Positions 1 through 7,947 are shown, counted from the first letter of the stretch. The stretch: DNA of 18,388 nt from Rhodobacteraceae bacterium UBA7436 (GCA_002478745.1 DLQI01000135.1:1-18388); one strand, 5' to 3'. Numbers and translations are program-made. Notes: a model not told the origin generated them from the letters alone.

Positions 1-2
1 CT

Positions 3-527
3 CGTGCCGGCAACCGCCTTATGGACCGCCCGGAATATGCGTCCAAGCAAAAGCCATTGACCGCTACTGCGGAAACGACAGTGTTTGATGCGGTTTTGGA
101 TATGTCCAAGAAGAACTTTGGATCCGTCGTTGTAATTGATGATGAGCGCAAAATCTTGGGTGTTGTGACAGAGCGTGACGTGATGAACAAACTTGTGGCC
201 AAAGGGTTGGATCCCAAAACCACGCTCTTGTCTGATATAATGACACCTGATCCGCGCATCGCGCGCGAGACCGACGACATGGTCGATTGGTTGCGCATCA
301 TGTCCAACGAACGTTTTCGCCGCTTGCCAGTGGTTGATGACGAAGGGCGCCTCAAAGCGGTATTTACCCAAGGTGATTTCGTTTCCTACACATGGCCGGA
401 CCTAATCTATCAAATGAAAGCGATCGCATCTGCGACTGTGTTCAAGAACTGGCCAATCGTTCTGATCGGCGGTGGTATCGGGCTTTACACACTGTTGATG
501 GTGATTGTTTTACGCTCTGTCGGCTAA
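3..527 (+). CDS. CBS-domain pair protein with C-terminal membrane anchor (5' end outside window)
   Basis: The frame is open to the left edge, so the true start may lie upstream; the first ATG in view is at 21. Counting from that ATG, two CBS motifs are visible, about residues 13-62 (with SVVVIDDERKILGVVTERD) and 76-125 (with RLPVVDDEGRLKAVFTQGD). A hydrophobic stretch at about 144-165 ends the protein at the inner membrane. CBS pairs usually bind adenine nucleotides and regulate a partner domain or protein; here no catalytic domain is visible, so the target is unknown. The gene is followed by an unpaired 330-base region and is probably not in the rpsA transcription unit. The domain call is firm; the biological role is not known. 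Confidence 0.85.
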   Translation, partial: RAGNRLMDRPEYASKQKPLTATAETTVFDAVLDMSKKNFGSVVVIDDERKILGVVTERDVMNKLVAKGLDPKTTLLSDIMTPDPRIARETDDMVDWLRIMSNERFRRLPVVDDEGRLKAVFTQGDFVSYTWPDLIYQMKAIASATVFKNWPIVLIGGGIGLYTLLMVIVLRSVG

Positions 528-610
528 GGGCGACCTGTGGATGGCACATGGTAGACTTAGCGTTTCCAATTGGGCGAAGAAGGTCAGCTAATTCGTCTCT
601 CAGCGTCAGT

Positions 611-662
611 ATTGCAAGGGGTGGCGGTTCATGCGGGGATCGCCAACAGCCCTTGCAATTTT
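611..662 (+). terminator. Long hairpin downstream of the CBS gene, weak terminator candidate
   Basis: A perfect 10-base inverted repeat (ATTGCAAGGG at 611-620, CCCTTGCAAT at 650-659) is continued inward by TGGCG/CGCCA (622-626 with 641-645), leaving a 14-base loop. Only a short T run (659-662) follows, so intrinsic termination would be weak. It could instead be a structured RNA element or the end of the CBS-gene transcript. Confidence 0.4.
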
Positions 663-679
663 ACAGAATCTCGCATAAT
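653..679 (+). promoter_or_regulatory. Possible sigma-70 promoter upstream of rpsA
   Basis: TTGCAA (653-658) and CATAAT (674-679) match 4 and 5 of 6 consensus positions, with a short 15-base spacer. No better promoter was seen between here and the rpsA start. A start site near 686 would put the hairpin at 728-755 inside the leader. The box overlaps the right arm of the preceding inverted repeat. Weak evidence. Confidence 0.25.
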
Positions 680-727
680 CACTCACTTGTCGAAAAGGCG
701 GGTTAACCGTTGGGCAAGATATTTACG

Positions 728-755
728 GGGTTCGGTTTTTTGCCGACCCTTTTTT
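728..755 (+). terminator. Intrinsic-terminator-like hairpin in the rpsA leader
   Basis: GGGTTCGG (728-735) pairs with CCGACCC (743-749) with one bulged T, across a T-rich loop, and is followed directly by six T (750-755). It has the form of a rho-independent terminator, yet lies 102 bases before the rpsA start codon with no clear promoter after it. It may end a short upstream RNA or attenuate rpsA. The left arm also matches a second site at 769-775. Confidence 0.5.
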
Positions 756-857
756 GTATTTCCCGATGCCGAACCGTTCGACCAATGAAACCCCAAAGAC
801 CGGCGGAGACAACCGCACGGCCAGAATCAAATATGTAGATTAGGAAATAGACGCCAC

Positions 858-2534
858 ATGGCAAATATGATGGACGAGTTTGAAGCACTTTTGAATGAAA
901 GCTTCGAAATGGACACCCCAGAAGAGGGTTCCGTTGTTAAAGGCAAGGTTATCGCGATTGAAGCGGGCCAAGCTATTATCGACGTAGGCTACAAGATGGA
1001 AGGCCGCGTCGACATTAAAGAATTCGCAGATCCCGGTGAAGCTCCAAAAATCGCTGCTGGCGATGTTGTTGAAGTATTCCTCCGTCAGGTCGAAAACTCT
1101 AAAGGCGAAGCTGTAATCTCTCGTGAGATGGCTCGTCGTGAAGAAGCATGGGATCGTCTTGAGACTGCCTACGCTGGTGAAGCACGCGTTGAAGGCGCGA
1201 TCTTCGGCCGCGTTAAAGGTGGATTTACAGTTGATCTTGGCGGCGCAGTTGCGTTCCTTCCAGGCTCGCAAGTTGACGTTCGCCCTGTGCGTGACGCAGG
1301 CCCATTGATGGGTCTTAAGCAACCATTCCAAATCCTTAAAATGGACCGTCGTCGTGGCAACATCGTTGTTTCTCGTCGTGCTATCCTTGAGGAATCACGT
1401 GCAGAACAACGCGCTGAAGTTATTGGCAACCTTACTGAAGGCCAAAACGTTGACGGTGTTGTTAAGAACATAACTGAATACGGTGCGTTCGTTGATTTGG
1501 GCGGCGTTGACGGCTTGTTGCACGTCACTGACATGGCATGGCGTCGTGTGAACCACCCATCTGAAATCCTGACAATCGGTGAAACGATCAAAGTTCAGGT
1601 TATCAAGATCAACAAAGAGACACACCGTATCTCCTTGGGCATGAAGCAATTGCAAGAGGATCCATGGGATCTGGTTGCTGCGAAATACCCACTTGAGTCT
1701 ACACACACTGGTCGCGTGACCAACATCACTGATTATGGCGCATTCGTTGAGCTAGAAGCAGGCGTTGAAGGTCTTGTGCACGTTTCTGAAATGTCTTGGA
1801 CTAAGAAGAACGTACACCCAGGCAAAATCGTATCTACGTCTCAAGAAGTCGAAGTTATGGTTCTGGAAATCGACGGCACCAAGCGTCGCGTATCTTTGGG
1901 TCTGAAACAGACACAGCGCAACCCATGGGAAGTGTTTGCAGAAACGCACCCTGAAGGCACTGAAGTCGAAGGCGAAGTCAAAAACATCACTGAATTCGGT
2001 TTGTTTGTTGGCCTTGAAGGCGACATCGACGGCATGGTTCACTTGTCCGACCTATCATGGGACGAACGTGGCGAAGACGCGATCCAAAGCTACCACAAGA
2101 ACGACGTGGTTCAGGCTGTTGTATCCGAAGTTGACGTTGAAAAAGAACGCATCTCCTTGTCTATCAAAGGCATGGGCGGCGACAAATTCGCAGAAGCAGT
2201 GGGCGGCGTTAAGCGCGGCTCCATCGTAACTGTGACAGTGACAGCCATCGAAGAAGGTGGTGTTGAGTGCGAATATGAAGGCATGAAATCCTTCATCCGT
2301 CGTTCCGACCTGTCCCGTGACCGTGCAGAGCAGCGCCCAGAGCGTTTCTCAGTTGGTGACAAAGTGGACGTACGTATCACTAACGTCGACGCAAAAACAC
2401 GCCGCTTGGGTGTCTCCATCAAAGCACGTGAAATTGCTGAAGAAAAAGAAGCCGTTGAACAGTATGGTTCATCTGACTCAGGCGCATCCTTGGGCGATAT
2501 CCTTGGTGCAGCTTTGAACACCGGCGACGAATAA
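858..2534 (+). CDS. rpsA: 30S ribosomal protein S1
   Basis: S1 binds mRNA on the small ribosomal subunit and helps load leadered transcripts for initiation. The 558-residue product has the six S1/OB-fold repeats usual for proteobacteria, at about 21-89, 107-172, 193-261, 278-346, 365-433 and 450-520. Repeats 3 to 5 carry the clearest RNA-binding signature, such as ITEYGAFVDL, ITDYGAFVEL and ITEFGLFVGL. The length is normal. The start is chosen because it opens the family N-terminus and is preceded by AGGA at 842-845. A strong terminator follows 26 bases after the stop, so rpsA is separate from the ihfB unit. In many alphaproteobacteria cmk precedes rpsA; here the upstream gene is a CBS protein. 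Confidence 0.98.
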   Translation: MANMMDEFEALLNESFEMDTPEEGSVVKGKVIAIEAGQAIIDVGYKMEGRVDIKEFADPGEAPKIAAGDVVEVFLRQVENSKGEAVISREMARREEAWDRLETAYAGEARVEGAIFGRVKGGFTVDLGGAVAFLPGSQVDVRPVRDAGPLMGLKQPFQILKMDRRRGNIVVSRRAILEESRAEQRAEVIGNLTEGQNVDGVVKNITEYGAFVDLGGVDGLLHVTDMAWRRVNHPSEILTIGETIKVQVIKINKETHRISLGMKQLQEDPWDLVAAKYPLESTHTGRVTNITDYGAFVELEAGVEGLVHVSEMSWTKKNVHPGKIVSTSQEVEVMVLEIDGTKRRVSLGLKQTQRNPWEVFAETHPEGTEVEGEVKNITEFGLFVGLEGDIDGMVHLSDLSWDERGEDAIQSYHKNDVVQAVVSEVDVEKERISLSIKGMGGDKFAEAVGGVKRGSIVTVTVTAIEEGGVECEYEGMKSFIRRSDLSRDRAEQRPERFSVGDKVDVRITNVDAKTRRLGVSIKAREIAEEKEAVEQYGSSDSGASLGDILGAALNTGDE

Positions 2535-2560
2535 GCCTAATCGCTTAACGTTTTAAGATT

Positions 2561-2598
2561 GGGCCCCGCAGGCGACTGCGGGGCCCCTTTTTGTTTTT
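2561..2598 (+). terminator. Rho-independent terminator of rpsA
   Basis: An 11-base perfect GC-rich stem (GGGCCCCGCAG at 2561-2571, CTGCGGGGCCC at 2576-2586) with a GCGA tetraloop is followed by TTTTTGTTTTT (2588-2598). This is a textbook strong terminator. Confidence 0.95.
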
Positions 2599-2770
2599 AA
2601 GCTAGGACGGTGATCCCACTGCCGTATTCAGCCTTAGGTGATCGTTTCTTAAATCAAAACGGTATCCAGATTTCTTGGCGTTAGGTGTTTTGTTGTGAAC
2701 AGTCACACTTATTGGTTGTCGCCAACTTATATCTATGCGAGAATTTCCACAATTTAGGGTGGGATTATTT

Positions 2771-4488
2771 ATGCTTGGACTTATTATATTACCGATGTTG
2801 TTGGGCGCTGCGTTTTTTTTGAAAATGATGGAAATGAATCTGAAGACCCAATTGGTCAACCAAGTTCAGAAGAACCGGTTCAAACTGATCCAGAAGAGAA
2901 CGGCGATCTGGTCCAGCTCGACCGGAACGACACGCGATACAGTGGATCGGATGCAGCTGTCGAAGTTCGCGGCAATAATCTAGATAATATAATCCGTGCA
3001 GGCGGTGGTGACGATACAGTCGTTGCAGAAGGTGGTGATGATCGGGTCGACGGAGATGCCGGTGATGATACCCTTTACGGTAGAGATGGTGATGATGTGG
3101 TCTTTGGCGGCACAGGCGACGATCGCATCTTTCTTGGTATGGGTGATGACGTTTCTAGCTGGACCGCAGAAAATGGACCATCGGATATGTTCGGTGATGA
3201 CTTCGTTCGCGGTGGTACTGGTGATGATTGGGTTTTAGACAACTTTGGTTCTAACCAATTGATGGGCGATGTTGGCAACGACACCTTGGTCGCCGTCGAC
3301 GGTAACAACGCTGCGTATCAAAGCGTATCCGAAGCTGATTTTGGTACCACGGACACTCTAGAAGGTGGCGCTGGCAATGACTTCTTAGTTGGCGATGATG
3401 GCGATATACTGATTGGTGGTACGGGCAATGACGAATTTGGCGTCGATGTGGACTTCTCAAGGGACCAAGCGGTCGCTGAGATCAAAGATTTTGCCGTCAC
3501 TGACGATGTCTTGTCCGTCTTTAGCAACGCAGCCACGAGCGATGAAGAAATCGCATTTGCTTTTGATGCGGCGAGAGGTGGCGTTATTGCTTCGGTTGCA
3601 TCTGAAGAGGTCGCAATTCTTGAGGGATTGGTAGCCGATGATATTGCCAATATCACGACCACGTTTTTCCATTACGACGAAGCTGGACTTACCGGGGGTT
3701 ACAGTGAAGTTGAAGGTGGTGTTGTGAACATGCTTGCTGCTCAAATCCCGTACACTGGCACAGTTGCTGGCGTAGAGGTTCAAGCCAACGCATTGAACAA
3801 CACCATCAACGCGGGTAGCGGCAATGACACTGTTGTCGGCCTTGATGGTGATGATCTGATCTCAGGTGATGCAGGCGACGATGTGCTTTACGGTAACAAT
3901 GGCGTGGATAGTGTCGTTGAGGGTGATGGGGATGACCAAATATTCCTTGGTGACGGAGACGATGTGTCCGGTAGCTCCGAGCTGGCAGATGCGTCGCAGA
4001 TGCTTGGCGACGATGTTATTCGTGGTGGTGCGGGCTTCGATGAAATCGTTGACCATCTGGGCGCAAATCAACTGTTTGGGGATCAAGGTGCTGATGTACT
4101 TGATGCGACAGACGGTATCGTTGCTGCGGATCCAACCGCATCCATTGCTGATTTTGGCACTGCCGATACGCTCAATGCCGGCGCGGGCGCAGACACTCTG
4201 ATCGGTGATGATGGCGATACGATGATCGGTGGAACAGGGACTGACAACTTCACTGCCATTCGTGATTTCACGCGGGTGCAAGCCGCAGTTCAAGTTGTTG
4301 ATTTTGACGTAAGCGAAGATGTCTTAACCGTTTCACAAAACACACCAACGGACGTGATTGAGTTTACGTTTGATGCTGCACAAAATGGTGTTGTTGCAAC
4401 CGTTGCAGGGCAAGCAGTGGCTGTTCTACAGGGATTAGATGCTGCGGACATACCGAACATCTCGGCTGCGTTTGTGCCTGATGCTTAA
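2771..4488 (+). CDS. RTX-type calcium-binding protein, reading frame interrupted in a poly-T run
   Basis: Glycine/aspartate-rich repeats of the hemolysin type (GGTGDDRIF, GDAGDDTLYG, GGAGNDFLVG) fill most of the product; in this family they form calcium-dependent beta-rolls, usually secreted or on the cell surface. The RTX frame is open from 2758 to 4488 but has no ATG, GTG or TTG before a GTG at 3097, which lies inside the repeats. A hydrophobic N-terminus (MLGLIILPMLLGAAFF) starts at ATG 2771, after GGGA at 2761-2764, in another frame. The two meet at eight T (2813-2820); one more T would give a continuous 572-residue protein. The gene is therefore frameshifted, phase-variable, rescued by slippage, or carries a base-call error. 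The protein contains two similar modules of about 235 residues. It sits between the rpsA terminator and ihfB. No protease or lipase domain is seen; function unknown. Confidence 0.8.
2813..2820 (+). other. Eight-T homopolymer at the frame change in the RTX gene
   Basis: Eight consecutive T end the hydrophobic N-terminal segment. Upstream coding is in the frame of ATG 2771, downstream coding is in the frame of GAA at 2821. Nine T would restore the frame, so the tract marks the exact point of the frameshift and is a plausible slippage site. Confidence 0.85.
2959..4473 (+). repeat. Tandem duplication of an RTX module within the coding sequence
   Basis: Module A (2959-3666, 236 codons) and module B (3772-4473, 234 codons) follow the same order: VEV..., NxI.AG.G.DTVV, an RTX block with DDxIFLG.GDDV, a GxNQL.GD turn, ADFGT.DTL, GDDGD..IGGTG.D.F, then EDVL or DDVL, a FDAA..GV.A.VA strand and a closing DI.NI..F. 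A 35-codon linker (3667-3771) separates them. The modules have diverged clearly in amino-acid sequence, so the duplication is old. Confidence 0.85.
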
Positions 4489-4718
4489 GCTCCTTCCGCA
4501 GCAGTACTTGTGCCAGCTGTGACAACTACGGTTCCAATGTTACAAGATCTGTAGTTCTGCAAGTTTCTTAGGCTGAACTAAAGTGTTAGCGGCGAATCGT
4601 AGGTCCAGTTGCTGAAGTTTCAGGCAAAACTTTGCCAACTGGGCCAAAACGCTCGACCAAATAGGGCTGAAATACCCAAAGATACGTACGAAAGTCATGT
4701 TTTTCGAAGTGATGTCTA

Positions 4719-4746
4719 TTCAGTTTTCGATAAACGTGCCTATAAT
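4719..4746 (+). promoter_or_regulatory. Probable promoter of ihfB
   Basis: A perfect TATAAT lies at 4741-4746, 36 bases before the ihfB start. The -35 region is poor: TTCAGT at 4719-4724 with a 16-base spacer is the best match. The consensus -10 in an otherwise non-coding stretch makes a start near 4753 likely. Confidence 0.5.
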
Positions 4747-4782
4747 CATCTGAATCGCATTCAATACCCTGGGGGATATCTA

Positions 4783-5067
4783 ATGATCCGATCTGAACTG
4801 ATACAGAAAATTGCGGACGAAAACCCACATCTTTACCAACGTGATGTTGAACGCATCGTGAATACGATCTTTGACGAAGTCACATCAGCGATGTCGCGCG
4901 GTGATCGTGTCGAACTTCGCGGTTTTGGTGCATTTTCGGTAAAACAACGCGATGCGCGTGTAGGCCGTAACCCTCGTACTGGCGAAACTGTAAGCGTCGA
5001 AGAAAAACACGTCCCGTTTTTCAAGACAGGTAAGTTACTTCGTGATCGTCTGAACGGGAACGCCTAA
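4783..5067 (+). CDS. ihfB: Integration host factor subunit beta
   Basis: IHF-beta pairs with IHF-alpha to bend DNA sharply at specific sites, affecting transcription, replication and recombination. The 94-residue product is of family length and shows the HU/IHF signature around RGFGAFSVKQRDARVGRNPR, with the DNA-intercalating proline at about residue 64. The frame is open further upstream (to 4609), but ATG 4783 is chosen because the family N-terminus MIRSELIQKIA begins there and GGGGGA at 4771-4776 gives a well-spaced ribosome binding site. lapA follows three bases after the stop, so the two are co-transcribed. The usual alphaproteobacterial order rpsA-ihfB is split here by the RTX gene. Confidence 0.97.
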   Translation: MIRSELIQKIADENPHLYQRDVERIVNTIFDEVTSAMSRGDRVELRGFGAFSVKQRDARVGRNPRTGETVSVEEKHVPFFKTGKLLRDRLNGNA

Positions 5068-5070
5068 AAG

Positions 5071-5421
5071 ATGCGCTATATTCGTTATGCTTGCATCGCG
5101 ACCTTTGCGGTTGCATTGATTGCTGTTGCTTTGGCCAACCGCACTGTTGTCACCCTCAAGGTATTGCCTGATGAGATTGCCGGTCTGTTTGCAGTAAACC
5201 CATCGATCAACATACCGCTTTTTGTCGTGATTTTCGGTGGACTCATTGCGGGTCTCTTGGTTGGTTTTGTATGGGAGTGGTTCCGCGAGCATTCAATGCG
5301 CGCTGAAGCCTCCAAATCAAGCCGCAACGTGCGTCGCCTTGAGCGCGAGATCGCACGTATGAAAGGCCAAAACGCTGATAGCCAAGATGACGTTCTAGCC
5401 TTGCTAGACAAAGCCAGCTGA
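5071..5421 (+). CDS. lapA: LapA-family (DUF1049) inner-membrane protein
   Basis: The 116-residue product has two membrane segments (about 5-22 and 48-68), then a charged, probably coiled-coil cytoplasmic tail (about 75-105, RRLEREIARMK). This is the layout of LapA/DUF1049 proteins; in enterobacteria LapA acts with LapB in balancing lipopolysaccharide synthesis, and its role in roseobacters is assumed by homology. It starts three bases after ihfB and ends five bases before trpF, so it lies inside one transcription unit. The family call rests on topology, size and the conserved position after ihfB. Confidence 0.85.
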   Translation: MRYIRYACIATFAVALIAVALANRTVVTLKVLPDEIAGLFAVNPSINIPLFVVIFGGLIAGLLVGFVWEWFREHSMRAEASKSSRNVRRLEREIARMKGQNADSQDDVLALLDKAS

Positions 5422-5426
5422 TCTGA

Positions 5427-6092
5427 ATGTCTAAATCTGTAGCGGTAAAAATCTGCGGTTTGACGCAGCCAAGCGAGGTTCACGCGGTTGCACAGGCTGG
5501 CGCGACCTATTGCGGCTTTGTCTTTTTCCCTAAATCACCACGCAACGTGTCCTTTGAGCAGGCTGCAGCAATGGCTGTTGAGGCCCCCGTTGGTCTGGGC
5601 AAGGTTGCGTTGACGGTGAATGCTGACAATGCGTTCCTCGATGCGCTGACGGCACAAGTGCCCCTAGATATGCTGCAGTTACACGGTTCTGAAACGCCAG
5701 AGCGGGTTTTGGAAGTCAAAGCCCGTTATGGCTTGCCGGTAATGAAAGCCGTTGGCGTTTCCGGTGAAGCTGATTTACCGGCTCTTGACGCTTATCAGCA
5801 GGTTGCAGATCAAATTCTTGTGGATGCGAAGCCACCTGGAAATGGCGATCTACCTGGTGGCAATGGGCTAACGTTTGATTGGCGTCTGGTCTCTGGTCGT
5901 CGGTGGATCGTGCCATGGATGTTGGCAGGTGGTTTAACGCCAGAAAATGCCGCCGAAGCGATCAGAATGACGGGCACGCGCCAGTTGGATCTTAGCTCTG
6001 GGGTGGAAAGCACACCAGGCGTCAAAGATCCCGCGATGATCCGCGCGTTTATGGACGCTTCCCAAGGCGTTTCCAAGATCCCAACCTTATAA
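5427..6092 (+). CDS. trpF: Phosphoribosylanthranilate isomerase
   Basis: TrpF converts N-(5-phosphoribosyl)anthranilate to the carboxyphenylamino-deoxyribulose phosphate in tryptophan synthesis. The 221-residue TIM-barrel protein begins VKICGLTQ, with the catalytic general base Cys at residue 10, has GFVFFPKSPR at about 30-39 and the catalytic general acid Asp at about 133 in ILVDAKPPGNG. The C-terminal phosphate-binding segments (LAGGLTPEN at about 167-175, LDLSSGVES at about 187-195) are intact. Length is normal for the family. It follows lapA by five bases and precedes trpB by 92 bases, consistent with an ihfB-lapA-trpF-trpB operon. Confidence 0.97.
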   Translation: MSKSVAVKICGLTQPSEVHAVAQAGATYCGFVFFPKSPRNVSFEQAAAMAVEAPVGLGKVALTVNADNAFLDALTAQVPLDMLQLHGSETPERVLEVKARYGLPVMKAVGVSGEADLPALDAYQQVADQILVDAKPPGNGDLPGGNGLTFDWRLVSGRRWIVPWMLAGGLTPENAAEAIRMTGTRQLDLSSGVESTPGVKDPAMIRAFMDASQGVSKIPTL

Positions 6093-6184
6093 TTTCAGTA
6101 CGGGATTGGGGGTGCGGTGCGGTGTCCGCTTTACGCGTCCCAATCCATAAGCTACATCCGAATGAAGCGAAGTGGAGCACTCAG

Positions 6185-7414
6185 ATGAACGACCTTTTCA
6201 ATTCTTTTATGACTGGACCTGATGAGCAGGGACGGTTTGGTGATTTCGGTGGACGTTTCGTCTCTGAGACCTTGATGCCATTGATCCTTAGCCTTGAGGA
6301 AGAATACGAAAAGGCGAAGACGGACGACAGTTTTTGGGCAGAGATGGATTTCTTGTGGAAGCACTATGTGGGTCGTCCAAGTCCACTGTATCATGCTGAA
6401 CGCCTGACCAAACATCTTGGCGGTGCCAAAGTCTACATGAAGCGCGACGAGCTAAACCACACTGGCGCGCACAAGATTAACAACGTGCTGGGCCAGATCA
6501 TTCTGGCTCGCCGCATGGGCAAAAAGCGCATTATCGCTGAAACGGGCGCTGGTCAGCACGGCGTCGCAACGGCGACAGTCTGTGCAAAATTTGGCCTACA
6601 GTGCGTGGTCTATATGGGCGCGCATGATGTTGAGCGTCAGGCACCAAACGTATTCCGTATGCGCTTGTTGGGTGCCGAAGTTATCCCTGTGACTTCAGGT
6701 CGTGGCACGTTGAAAGACGCCATGAACGATGCGTTGCGTGACTGGGTGACGAACGTTGACGATACATTCTACTGCATCGGTACTGTAGCTGGTCCACACC
6801 CGTACCCTGCAATGGTCCGTGACTTCCAATCAATCATTGGCAAAGAAGTCCGCGAACAGATGATTGAAGCCGAAGGTCGTCTACCAGATACTTTGATTGC
6901 CGCAATTGGCGGTGGTTCAAATGCGATGGGCCTGTTCTTCCCGTTCCTTGACGACAAAGAAGTGAACATCATCGGTGTCGAAGCTGGCGGTAAAGGCGTG
7001 AATGCCAAGATGGAGCACTGCGCTTCATTGACGGGGGGACGCCCAGGCGTGCTACACGGCAACCGTACGTACCTTTTGCAAGATGATGATGGCCAAATCC
7101 TCGAAGGCTTCTCTATCTCTGCTGGTCTAGACTACCCAGGTATCGGACCAGAGCACGCATGGTTGCACGAAATCGGCCGTGCGAAATATGTATCGATCAC
7201 AGACGTCGAAGCGCTAGAGGCATTTCAACTTTGCTGTACTCTGGAGGGCATCATCCCAGCGCTTGAACCATCCCACGCGCTTGCGCACGTAATGAAGCTG
7301 GCACCAACATTGCCTGCGGATCATATCCTGTGCATGAACATGTGTGGTCGTGGCGACAAAGACATCTTCACCGTCGCACGCGCACTAGATTTTGAAATGG
7401 GCGAATTTGTATGA
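6185..7414 (+). CDS. trpB: Tryptophan synthase beta chain
   Basis: TrpB uses pyridoxal phosphate to condense indole, channelled from TrpA, with serine to make tryptophan. The 409-residue product has the PLP lysine at about 97 in HTGAHKINN, the catalytic Glu at about 119 in AETGAGQHG, and the phosphate-binding GGGSNAMG at about 242-249. The frame is open upstream to a GTG at 6122, but ATG 6185 is preferred: it opens the family N-terminus MNDLFNSF and has GGAG at 6174-6177 with seven-base spacing. It is the last gene of the plus-strand operon and is followed by a clear terminator. Its partner trpA is on the opposite strand 6.3 kb away. Confidence 0.97.
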   Translation: MNDLFNSFMTGPDEQGRFGDFGGRFVSETLMPLILSLEEEYEKAKTDDSFWAEMDFLWKHYVGRPSPLYHAERLTKHLGGAKVYMKRDELNHTGAHKINNVLGQIILARRMGKKRIIAETGAGQHGVATATVCAKFGLQCVVYMGAHDVERQAPNVFRMRLLGAEVIPVTSGRGTLKDAMNDALRDWVTNVDDTFYCIGTVAGPHPYPAMVRDFQSIIGKEVREQMIEAEGRLPDTLIAAIGGGSNAMGLFFPFLDDKEVNIIGVEAGGKGVNAKMEHCASLTGGRPGVLHGNRTYLLQDDDGQILEGFSISAGLDYPGIGPEHAWLHEIGRAKYVSITDVEALEAFQLCCTLEGIIPALEPSHALAHVMKLAPTLPADHILCMNMCGRGDKDIFTVARALDFEMGEFV

Positions 7415-7436
7415 ATCAACATCGCATTGAATTAGT

Positions 7437-7465
7437 AAAGGCACCTCGAGTGAGGTGCCTTTTTT
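7437..7465. terminator. Bidirectional terminator between trpB and the DUF2237 gene
   Basis: AAAGGCACCTC (7437-7447) and GAGGTGCCTTT (7452-7462) form an 11-base perfect stem with loop GAGT, followed by T to 7465. The A run on the left side gives a short U tract on the minus strand too, so it can serve both converging genes. Confidence 0.9.
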
Positions 7466-7475
7466 CGTTGCTGCC

Positions 7476-7853
7476 CTAAGGGGTTTGATCGCTGTATTGC
7501 GTCAATATGCGCAAGGGCACCGTCTGCAATGCGCGTTTGTGGGTCGCGGCCAAATTGACCCTTGGGGCGCATCCCTCATCATGGGCTTGCAGGAAACGGC
7601 TGGCGCATAAGCACCACGCGTCACCGGCTTTGAGCCCTTGAAACCCGAACTCTGGGCGTGGTGTGCTTAGATCATTGCCGACATATTTTGAATAAGCCAG
7701 AAATTCTGCAGTCATCACAGCGCAGACAGTGTGGCTGCCTTGGTCTTGGACGCATGTGTTACAGTGTCCATCACGGAAGAACCCAGTAACTGGATCAACC
7801 CCGCATAGGCCAAGTTGAGTGCCAAGGACATTTACGCTTTCTTCAGGTTCCAT
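7476..7853 (-). CDS. DUF2237 family protein
   Basis: The 125-residue product matches the DUF2237 pattern: NVLGTQLGLCGVDPVTGFFR near the N-terminus, then GSHTVCAVMTAEFLAYSK, GNDLSTPRPEFGFQGLKAGD and AWCLCASRF. Seven cysteines (about 17, 31, 34, 44, 81, 83, 95) are present, suggesting metal or redox chemistry, but the function of the family is unknown. ATG at 7853 is chosen over an open extension to 7994 because AAAGGA lies eight bases before it and the family homology begins there. It is read in the same direction as DUF2332, 94 bases downstream of it, and may share its transcript. Confidence 0.88.
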   Translation of the reverse strand: MEPEESVNVLGTQLGLCGVDPVTGFFRDGHCNTCVQDQGSHTVCAVMTAEFLAYSKYVGNDLSTPRPEFGFQGLKAGDAWCLCASRFLQAHDEGCAPRVNLAATHKRALQTVPLRILTQYSDQTP

Positions 7854-7947
7854 GCTCAATCCTTTACCATCGAGGTTTGTTGCTTGAGCATAACCTAGTT
7901 TGCGGGGATGGCTTCGCCAATATTTAAAAATTGTCACAAACGCAGGG

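Noticed and set aside
570..788. Short plus-strand frames in the rpsA leader
   Set aside because: They cross two hairpins, have no ribosome binding site and no protein-like composition.
2602..2859. Minus-strand 85-codon frame opposite the RTX gene start
   Set aside because: It is antisense to the RTX ribosome binding site and N-terminus and has no recognisable similarity.
4489..4557. About 22 in-frame codons continuing past the RTX stop
   Set aside because: The reading ends at a TAG with no sign of a conserved domain; both RTX modules already end in the same tail, so the TAA at 4486 is a natural end.
4540..4698. Minus-strand 52-codon frame between the RTX gene and ihfB
   Set aside because: It has no ribosome binding site or recognisable similarity and lies in a promoter region.
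4609..4782. Upstream extension of the ihfB frame by 58 codons
   Set aside because: It contains the probable TATAAT promoter, has no family similarity, and a strong ribosome binding site points to ATG 4783.
6122..6184. GTG start of trpB
   Set aside because: The extra 21 residues lack family similarity, and GGAG precedes ATG 6185 at ideal spacing.
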